Below are positions 55,209-64,000 of a DNA stretch of 64,000 nt, piece by piece (position 1 is the stretch's first letter; each line of letters begins with the position of its first letter). Location of the stretch: the NCBI GenBank assembly GCA_022592435.1, contig JABYQS010000022.1, forward strand, positions 279,366 to 343,365, written 5' to 3'. A program made the translations under genes and the position numbers. A model generated the notes under the pieces. It did no database searches, was not told where the DNA came from, and saw only the letters and a list, made by a program, of their open reading frames with translations. This stretch comes from Cerioporus squamosus. Lineage: Eukaryota; Basidiomycota; Agaricomycetes; Polyporales; Polyporaceae.

Positions 55209-57087
55209 CCGACACCCAGGAAGCTTAGCCTCTCACGCGTGCGACGGCGCAAGTGCGAATCCCCATGTGATCCTATTTACCAAGCTGCGGGCGCGCAATG
55301 CAGGGGAGAAACGTTGATCTTGACGCTATACGCGACTCGCTAGAGAAGAGAACGCAGCGACGCAGTGATTGGATTCAGACATACCCGTCCTTCCTTAGCG
55401 AACTTTGGCGCGACGAGTGGCAGGTGTACAGTCTCGCTGCTTGCGAGCCATTGCGCCGCCGAGACACTATTACCGGTGCACAAAGTACAATTCGTATCAA
55501 ACTACTCGTCGCAGGACGGATCCAAGTTCCAACGCACATCCCGCCTATGCAGATAGCTCAGAGTCATGAGACAAGTATGCTGCAGAGTACCCCGCTCGCT
55601 GATCGATCGAAATTGCCCTTCCCCACATTGCGTCGCATGATCGGGGCTAGTCGGGGCTGAGCCAGGAACGGCCGTATACCCGACAACGAAAGGAGGGAAT
55701 CCATTGTGTAAGTACACTCGTGTATGACGATGCTCACCAGTCTCCAGATGCTCACCGTGATGTCCACGGTCGCCCTCCCCGGCCTCCCCGGCCTCCCCGC
55801 TGAAGTCGATGATCCCCAGCAGCTCCTCGGCACCGAGGGGAGGCATATGAGTATACGCCACCGTCCGCGCCAAGCACCCCTGCGGCGGGAGAAGGCAGAG
55901 AATCCCGTCGCCGCCGGCACCGAGGTCGGCCCTCGGCGCAGTGTTCAACGTCAACATGGGGATCGCGGGGATACCACCCGCACTGTGGCTTTCGACTGGG
56001 AGTTTCCTGCTGGTGACCATTCTGCCTGCGGGCCGGGGACCCCTGTGAGCACCGCGGCAACAGGGCAGTAGCGCAAACGTACCTCGGCACGATGCCCCCA
56101 GTCCCACGCCTTGTCTGTCACCGGTCGACGCGTACTGCACTGTCTGAATACCGGCGAGCACCTCGAGCTGTCCTGCGACTGACTTGATTATGCGCAACGG
56201 CAGTGTACTGATTGATGTGGCCCCGAGTTGGTCGTCCTCGGTCGGTGAGCTCATTCAGATACAGATGAGAGTGGGTGATACGCACCTCGGTACACCGAAC
56301 GGACTGCCCAACCTCCCCGAGCCACAGATATGCTCTGCGGGAAGGCCGTTGACCTGATGTGCACCTGAAAGCTTCTACGTCAGTACGGCATCGCGCGCAA
56401 AGTTAGAACCCGAGAAGGAGAAGCGACCATCGGGGCGCTGGACGTGCGACAACGAACACCTGACCAACTCCCTCGGAAAGAGTCAGCACGGACGCTGGCG
56501 CTGACGAGCAAAGCGAGTCCGAGCCCAAAGAGTTAGAAGGAAAGGAGGTGGATATCCCAGAGGGTAGTTCGTATCCGTATAATGGTACAGATGTTGGACG
56601 GACGCTAACGACGGAGCGCAATACACTGACAGGAGACAGATCGACTCGAACGTACAAAACAACAGTCCGCTGCCTATCCGGGCGACATACATAAATACCA
56701 ACGAGGGAGAGATGCTGAGCGCAATGATATGAGAGACGATGCAGGGGGTATCGTGTGTGGTGCGAAGAGGACATGGACGAAAGTAACGCAGAGAGATAGA
56801 CAAGAAATCCAATCCACAGAGGGGGGCGAGGTGAGAGATGAGCGGTATACACGGAGAAAACAAGATGCAACAAGATGAGTCGAGATCAGATAGAAGGCAA
56901 GATATACAGAGAATAAGGAAAGAGAGATGAGGACGGAGGCAATCCGAACGAACGAATGTGGGGGTGTCCATTAAGCGGTGATAGTAATACGGTAGAACCG
57001 CGGGGCGTATCTTGAGTGCTGTCTTTCTCCCGATGTCAGCGTCGTCTCTGACAACTGCCGGATCCTGTGCTGGAGCAGACACCACGT
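55209..57087. other. Spacer with one long unassigned frame
   Basis: Mostly non-coding between copy C and the F-box gene. On the minus strand 55502-56254 is open from an ATG (MSSPTEDDQLGATSISTLPL), with coding-like pieces such as IIKSVAGQLEVLAGIQTVQY, and possible splice sites at about 56080. I find no known domain, and the downstream composition is Gly/Arg-rich in all frames. It may be an orphan gene or chance. 56400-57000 looks like 3' UTR or spacer. Confidence 0.35.
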
Positions 57088-59471
57088 TCAGACGAACAGC
57101 GACGTGTCCAGTCCCTCCGAGAAGTCCAGCACGACAATCTTCCTATCATGCGACGTGCTGTGGGCAGAACGCAAACAGCTTCCGTCAGCCCCACCGTCCC
57201 CAAAACCACGCCGACTGCACAACACGCACCTCACGATTCGACAGTGGTCAAACTTGACGTCGAAGATGTGGCTCGCATGGCACCCGCGGAACTCGCGCAC
57301 CATCTTGCCCGAGCGCAGGTCCCACACCTTCACCGTCTTGTCGTAGCTCCCGCTCACCAGCCGTCCGCTGTGCGGGTCGAACGACAGCGCCCGGACGAGG
57401 AACTCGTGTCCTGTCAACGTCCGCGTGCATGCGCCGGTATTGGCGTCCCACACCTTGATCTTGCAGTCGTTCGAGCCAGAGACAATGACATCCTCCTACC
57501 CGCGGGGGTCAGAAGGCTGTCGGGAATGCGCACGGAGAGCAGACACACCTTGAACTCGATGCATGCGAGACCGCGGTCATGGCCGTCGAACGTCCGCACG
57601 CGCGCCCCGGTCATGACATCCCAAAGAATCATCTTCCCGTCGCCGCTCGCGCTCACCACTCTATTCCCCTGCAGCCCCACGGCATTCACGGGCCCTTCAT
57701 GACCGCGCAACGTGCAGTGCAGGCTGAGCGTCTCGCGATCCCATACACGAATCAGCGCGTCCTTGGAACTAGAGCGCAAGAAATCAGCCTCATCCTGAGC
57801 AGTCATGGCGACGAGGGTGACATACCAGCTGACTATCCAGCGCGAGTCTATCCTAAGATCGAGAACTCCGCCGCTATGCGCTGGGAGCACAGCCTTGATC
57901 TCCGCTGTAATCCTTGGCTCTCCGCCAGGTATAGGAATGGCCCACAGATCCCAGACACATACAGTGCAGTCGCTGGATCCGCTGACCATAAACCCCTTGC
58001 GTGGTGCAAGGCTGCCGGTGTCCATGGCGTCGCTATCCAAGATGTCCCAGTCACGGTCGAACTTGAGACACAGGACGCTGCCCCGGTGCCCCGCGAACGT
58101 CGCGAGGCACTTTCCTGTCTTCAGACTCCAGACCTTGATTGTGCGGTCGCGAGACCCGGTGATGATCCGAGACGAGTCGAATTCCAGGCAGTACACGCTG
58201 TGGTGAATGTCAGAGTGGCCAGTCTGGACGTGCCCATACTCCGACTCACCTATCACCATGTCCACTGATCCGCATGACCTTAGGCTCCCAGGCCTTGGTG
58301 ACCTCCTTATCCTCTGCAACGGCGTCGTCACTCAAGTCCGCGCTCAGCCCGGCGCCGGGGTAGTTGGACCAGCGACGGTCGAGTTCCCGTCGGTTCCGAT
58401 AGAGGTAATACCAATTAAGCTCTAGTGGCGCTGGCATCATAGAAAGGGGCATCCTGAGCGACGAGGAGCTCCCGCGCTGAGCTCTGCGAAAATCGACCCG
58501 CCATCCATCGACCTCACGCAAAGAGAAGAGCGTACGCCATATTGAGTTGTCGAGTGCGAGATGATTCCAATTCCTGCATGATGTCAGCCACTGGCATATA
58601 GAAAGGAAGATACCGGTGCTTACCTCGACACCCGCAGGCACGCCAGGATAGACGGCAGATCCAAGAAAGACAGTAGATACAGAGCGAGCTCGAGCGGTAA
58701 ATGCGAGACGATGTCCATGCCCGTTATGGCGCGCACGTCGATAAAGCAAGCCTCGTCATCAATGAGCTCGCCCTCCTCGCCGTCCAGTGGCATCATGTTG
58801 GTATAGTCGATAGACCCGTCTGAATGGTACTCCAACTCGGTGTCTTGCCACGACGGGATGGCAGGGCGTCGGCGAGAGCGTTTGCTCGGCGAGCCGTCCC
58901 GCAACGCATCCCATATTCTGGGAAGGAACCCCATCCCGATCGTCAAGCTCCTTGACACCTTGATCGGGGACGGGGACGGGGTAGTGATCCGGGGCCACTG
59001 GCTGCTGGGGTAGCCAGAGATGGTGCGCCGGCCGGCCTGGAGGAACGCCATCGAGCAACGAGGGGTCCCGTCGCCATTGCTCGGAAGCATCAGATTGTAC
59101 ATCTCGGGGTTCCAATTCACGATGGAGAACGTATCCGTCCGGAAGCTTGGTGTGGGGGACGTGGGGCGGGTGACAGTCAAAGAGCGGGGTACATATGCAA
59201 ACGCACCGTCCACGGTCTCCATGTCCATATCAGCGTCCTCGTCCATCCTGTCAAGCGGTATGCTAGGCGCATACGCTGTGTCTGAGTCGCCTGGAAGGTC
59301 CGAGGTCGTTAGGAATGGAGAGCCCAGGACGGACGTAAGCAAGTGGCTGAAGCGCGGTGTCGCCTGCGCCTCCTCGTGCTCGTAGACAGCGCCGTCGTCA
59401 TCGTCATCGTCTCCGCGATAGCTAGGAAAGGGAATGTGCGCATGAGGGAAGACGTCAAGCTGCGTCGCCAT
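57088..59471 (-). CDS. F-box/WD40 protein (SCF substrate receptor)
   Basis: Substrate-recognition subunit of an SCF ubiquitin ligase, of the Cdc4/Met30/TrCP architecture. Six exons: 59471-58624, 58573-58250, 58197-57826, 57768-57549, 57495-57230, 57157-57088; 699 residues. The acidic disordered N-terminus (RGDDDDDDGAVYEHEEAQ) is followed by an F-box at about 256-300 (IVSHLPLELALYLLSFLDLP, then LRVSRNWNHLALDNSIWRTL). The WD propeller starts near 385: SVYCLEFDSSRIITGSRDRT, IKVWSLKTGKCLATFAGHRG, VSGSSDCTVCVWDLW, SKDALIRVWD, SGDGKMILWD, SGSNDCKIKVWD, SGSYDKTVKVWD, and a last blade ending in KIVVLDF, about seven to eight blades. Each intron removes a frame break, so the model is firm. It sits between synthetase copies C and D but shows no functional link to them. 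Target is unknown. Confidence 0.92.
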
Positions 59472-60669
59472 TGGGCCTGAGAGGCCGTGTGTTGGTCGTT
59501 AGGAGATAGGATGTTGTCGAGATGTCCGCTCGCACTCGCCGCGGTGTGCGTGCCGCAGGATCGAAGAAATGAAAGGGCGATGCTGTCCTTGGATCCGGCC
59601 TGGACGCCCGAGGATTGTCGCAAGTAGATATCCGGACTTCAGCCGTGTCGCCGCAGAAGATTGGCAGTAAGTAGATATGGTCCACCACTCGGACGTGGAC
59701 GGGAGGAGGATCGTCGAGGTCGAGTTCAAGTTGTTGTTGACGTTCACTTCCATTGCCAACTATCCGAACTGCTTTCACACGCCGTAACAATAACAATGGT
59801 GATTAACTGTTTGCTTAGCCCAATACAATCTTCATTATTATTAGTGGACTAGCGCCCACACACTCCCGCCGGATCCCAGCTCAGGCTCGAGTTGCTCAGT
59901 CTTGCTCCCAATTTCCTCCCCGTATTCCCGTGTCTAATCTCTGCTCGGTCTGATACAACTTAACTTGCGCAACATCTGAATTGCAAGTGTACTCGTGCTC
60001 ATCCTCTATCCGCAAACAATCGAAGCTTCCGAGCATTCATACTGAACGATCTGGCTGAAAGTACCGAGCTTCCCCATTCCTTCTTTCCTCCGTAGGCAGA
60101 TAGAGCTCGCCCTTTAACTTCGAGAAGAAGTTTGAGGGACTCGAGCGGAGTGGCTTTAGCCAGAGCCGTGCGGCGAAGATGGATATCGACGACCCGTTCA
60201 AGTGATGGAGTGCACTCTTACAATCCCGGGCCCGCGGTGGTACTGATGTGATATCTCATCGACAGTTTGCTGTTCGCGTTCCACGAAGCTGATATACTTC
60301 GCCTGGGTAGAGCGCACCCGGCGGTAACTGTCACCTGGTACAACTTGCGCGCCGCTCGCTCTCTCGCGGTCTTGCTTGTGTGTCGTAACTGCTCTCACGA
60401 GCGGCGACGGCTTCAAGCCGATGTCAGCATGGTGCATGCCTGACCGATTCCGCCAAAGCAAACCACTCGCCCAGGACTTCACGAGTTCTCCACACCCGGT
60501 GAAAGGCCCGGCCCGGGTTTTGCGTGGCATTACCGCGCAGCAAACATGCGGGCTTCTCGCGCTTCGTTCGCACATAAATACTTCATGTTTCTTTCCAGTG
60601 GTCCCGTCTGTCCCCATCTTGGGGTCCACGGTCCTTATCCAAGCGTCGCGCCCGCTACTAATCACCAGC
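59472..60669. other. Spacer between F-box gene and copy D
   Basis: About 1.2 kb containing the F-box promoter (left) and the old promoter of the decayed synthetase copy (right). AT-richer at 59790-59850. No gene, RNA or repeat recognised. Confidence 0.5.
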
Positions 60670-63340
60670 ATGACTGAGATCCACGGTGCCGGAGGCCCGA
60701 TGCCTCCGGTACAGGACGACTTGACCATTGAGCAGTTCATCCTGGATGGACAGCATCCAACGCGTCCGCGATGGTACGAACAGCGTCCCGTCCTCATTGA
60801 GGAGGCGACTGGGAGGGCAATCGCGTCCGATGAGGTCAGTCTATGAATGATTCACAACGAATGCAGTGGTATCGTGCTGACGTCGATTGGCTTGTTCCTA
60901 GTTACGTGCTCGCATACATGGTCTGGCCAACGCGCTGAAGATTCGCTGGAACATCGGTTCGTGCGCATGACTTGAGGTCCAACCTTGACGTGTTCGCTGA
61001 TATGCGACACGTGTACGTGCGTAGGATGCGACGACGTTGGTGAGCGTCGTGTGGCATACGCATTTGTGTCCGTCCTGACTCGCTCTTGCGACAGTATGCA
61101 TCTTCAGTCCGAATCATGTCGGTGAGCAGTTTGACGTACGTCTCCGTTGGTACCTGCTGAGACTGCTTGAAGATTACATCGTTGCGTTATGGTGTGTCGT
61201 AGCTGACCTGACCAGCCAAGCAGCTCGATTGACATCGCTGAGAACCCTGTCATAGGGCCGTGCAGAAGCTGGGCGGGATCGTCTCGTAAGCCGCGAACCT
61301 GTTGTACCTCAATCTGCTCCTAAGACTTCTTGACACGCACAGCACCTCAAACCCCATGTACACCGCAGATGAACTGACGTACCAGCTGCAACTGGTCAAG
61401 GCTCGCATGCTCATTGTGCATCCGTCGATGCTACTTGTTGCCCTCAAGGGAGCGCAGGCGGTTGGGATACCTTCCGATCATATCGTGCCGTTCGAGCCCG
61501 TGACAGATTGGCCGAGCCACAACATTCAGGATCTCGTCCAGTTCGGGCTGGGGCAGGTGCAGCAGTTCACGCCGCTGAAGCTCGGGCCTGGCGAGGCGAG
61601 GAAGAAGCTCGCGTTGCTGCTACTGTCGAGCGGTACCACTGGGAAACCCAAGGTCTTGCACTCCCGCCTGTTCACCGTAATCTTCTGAAGGCTGACTTGC
61701 ATCGCAGGCTGTCATGATCCCGCATTACAGCATCAACGTGAACGTTGTGCAGATCGCGCATCACTTGCATTGAACGACGAAACTGTGCCCATGGGGCGCA
61801 AACTCTACCGGCCTGGAAGCATATCTCTCGCCAGTACGTTGCCTTGCACCCTGTCTGGTCGAAGCTCGAAGTGCGATGCTGACAAAGTTGCACAGTTATC
61901 CCGTTTCACCGTGAGTGGCCACGCCTTAGAACAGACTGTGACGTGACCGTGCTTGACCAGATGCGTATGGGATGCATAAACTCCTTTTTGGGAGCATATT
62001 CTTCGGCGTAGGTTGTCGCCACGGGTTCAGCTATTGACATCACTACGACACACTGACGTCGAGATGTTGTAGAGCACGGTCGTCGTATCTCCCAAGTTCA
62101 ATCTTAAGCGGATGTTGCAGAGCGTTCAGCAGTATCGAGTCACTCATCTTTGGTATGCTTCCCTGCTATGGACACCGAGCCCGGCCTCACTCCCAAATTA
62201 TAGTGTTGTACCTCCTCAGGTCCTTCTACTTTGCAAGGTATGCGCTCGTATACTCAGCGAGCGGCGTCACCTGGTAATAACCACATCTTACTCTCACCCA
62301 GAGTCCCATCGTGAAGAACTACGACTTGAGATCGGTCTATTTCCTTCATGTGGCGGCGCGCCGCTCAGTGCCGAACTGCAGGAGAACCTCGTGCACATAC
62401 TCCCTCATTGCGCTATAGGCCAAGGATATGGTTCGTCCCCTCGCATTCAAACTGGCAGTGACCGTCACCCATGAACAATATGTAGGCATGACTGAAACTG
62501 CGACCGGAATCTCAGTCAGCCAACGCGATCGCAAGATAGGCACGCCAGGGAGCGCGGGTGTATTTCTGCCGGGCATCGTCGCGCGACTCGTGAAGGCGGA
62601 CGGATCGCTGGCTGGTTACAACGAGCCCGGAGAGCTCCATCTACGCACCCCGTCGCGTCCCTTGGGTACTTGAACAACCCGACTGCGTGAGTTCTTCTTC
62701 GTATCGAATGCGTTCAAGGGCCACGTCTTAGTATGAAATTTATTCGTTGACAGGACGGCAGAGACCTTCGTCGACGGTATGTCTCGCTTGCTGCCACGCA
62801 AACTGTATGGGTTGTCTCATGAATGAACAGATGGATCCGCACCGGAGACGAAATCGTGATAAACGAACGAAATGAAGTCTTCGTCGTCGATCGCATCAAG
62901 GAGCTCATCAAAGTACGCGGCTTCCAGGTCGCCCCATCCGAACTCGAGGGCCACTTGCTCGACCATCCCGACGTAGCCGACGTCTGTGTCATCGGCATCC
63001 CAGATGATTACAGCGGCGAGTTGCCATTCGCCTTCGTGGTCTGTCGCCGAGTGCCCAGCAGCTCGTACAGGGCAGCCCAGAGGAGACATCGAGGACGAAA
63101 GAAGCGATCATGAAGGTGAGATGAGGGTTTAGCTCGAGCTCACCTTGGCTAACTGTGAACAACGCGTCCAGCCACGTCTCGAATCACAAGACGGCGTACA
63201 AGCGGCTCGCTGGCATACAGTTCGTTGACACAGTGCCGAAGAACGCGAAGCGGAAAGCTCCTCCGGCGTGTGGTACGCGAGCGGGCCAAGGAGATGCTTA
63301 GGCGCGGAGAGCTGGAACAGGTTTTCAAGCCTAAACTCTA
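60670..63340 (+). pseudogene. Adenylate-forming enzyme copy D, many frameshifts
   Basis: Starts MTEIHGAGGPMPPVQDDLTI with a first exon of 165 nt (60670-60834), as in the intact copy. Homologous exon blocks follow to the end: LRARIHGLANALKIRWN, VCIFSPNHV, GIVSTSNPMYTADELTYQ, LLLSSGTTGKPK, AVMIPHYSINVNVVQIAH, MTETATGISVSQRDRKIG, VVDRIKELIKVRGFQVAPSE and RERAKEMLRRGELEQVFK-PKL. Single-base length errors break the frame near 61768 (immediate TGA at 61771), 62348, 62655, 62830, 63040 and 63247; the last lies in the A10 lysine motif. Each break returns to homologous sequence in another frame, so this is a young pseudogene rather than misassigned splicing. The donor after the A3 motif is a poor GTCTTG. 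Confidence 0.85.
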
Positions 63341-64000
63341 GGGCGCGCTCGCTGTGGTTGGGAGTTGACACTCGGGCGCAGCAGTGGTCACGCTGTCGCA
63401 GCTGATCTCATCGTATCAACACGAAATTACACCTATGGCATACTGCCGGCAGGTCACTGTGCTCAGACTGAAGACAGCTTTTTCTACTATGCTACGCCTG
63501 AGCAGTGGCATGTCAGCAAGAAAATCGTATCGCGGATGCTCCCCTCCTCCCTCAAGCCATGATCTTACAGCTCGATCCACCTCGATCCGGATCCTCGCTC
63601 GTATCGTCCCTCTCGGAGTGCGTGGCTGATTTTGCGGCAACTGCCGCTCATCATCGCCAGACGTTGCCTCGCTCCGGTGCAGATAGTACTAACCTTGACT
63701 CCGACTTCAGCTCAGTCAGCCTAATACTCATCGATAGCTGCGGCCTGGACTACAGCACAACAGCGTACTATCGAACAGGCGCAATGCCACTAGCTATATC
63801 GATCTGTGGCACATACGGTGCACACCTGACCTCCAAACTGGCATCTGGATCTTTGCTGTGCTTCCTCTTGCTGCCGTTCCTGGATCACTGTCTCCCCCAT
63901 GACTTCCCAGGATGGCGATATGTCAAGTTTTCGCAGGTGGACTGCGCGGGGATGCGCCTGTGAACGAGGCTGTGCCCCCGCCGCTTGTCAGCGAAGAACC
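63341..64000. other. Right flank; possible gene start at edge
   Basis: Mostly unassigned. At the very end an ATG at 63899 opens MTSQDGDMSSFRRW, and after a possible splice the last 50 bases read GDAPVNEAVPPPLVSEE, which looks like the N-terminus of a gene running out of the window. Too short to name. Confidence 0.3.

Noticed and set aside
60670..63340. Copy D as a functional gene with unusual introns
   Set aside because: At least five breaks are single-base frame changes within conserved exon motifs, where no GT-AG pair could repair the frame.
1..64000. CRISPR arrays, bacterial operons or prophage
   Set aside because: The gene structure is eukaryotic throughout and no regularly spaced repeat array is present.

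Overview
The window comes from the nuclear genome of a basidiomycete fungus, most likely a wood-decay agaricomycete. Genes are GC-rich and densely split by short introns (mostly about 45-65 nt, GTRNGT donors). The tRNA genes carry introns directly 3' of the anticodon. The conserved genes are eukaryotic and fungal: cytosolic SerRS, SET1/COMPASS, IRE1, JIP5, MED7. Gene models were built by hand, following exon phase through the splice sites. Where I give exon coordinates, the phases close.

Layout. 0.4-17 kb is a conserved housekeeping block: SerRS (-), the SET1 H3K4 methyltransferase (+), an antiquitin-type aldehyde dehydrogenase (+), an intron-containing tRNA-Pro(CGG), the unfolded-protein sensor IRE1 (+) and the ribosome-biogenesis WD40 protein JIP5 (+). 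18-31 kb holds lineage-specific genes: two tandem paralogous Ser-rich proteins (one with a signal peptide and TM segment), an acidic protein interrupted by an in-frame TGA, a small unknown protein, a non-autonomous inverted-repeat element with a 9-bp target duplication, and a two-TM Ser-rich membrane protein. A roughly 400-bp piece of that last gene is duplicated 5.9 kb away. 31-34 kb is gene-poor, with two tRNA-Lys(CTT) genes inside degenerate duplications. 35-45 kb carries an acidic small protein, a membrane-anchored aspartic protease, an Asterix/PAT-complex homologue, a tandem pair of kinase-like genes (one a pseudogene), and a divergent pair encoding a BCL7-domain protein and Mediator subunit MED7.

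45-63 kb is the most unusual part: four copies of one adenylate-forming (acyl-CoA synthetase / 4-coumarate-CoA-ligase-like) gene in +,-,-,+ orientation, interrupted by an F-box/WD40 gene. Only the third copy (51892-55055) is intact, with 14 exons and 577 residues. It ends in -AKL, a peroxisomal targeting signal. The others carry nonsense codons, frameshifts or a lost intron. This is a birth-and-death gene family caught in decay. I found no defence system, CRISPR array or obviously unprecedented molecular machine.
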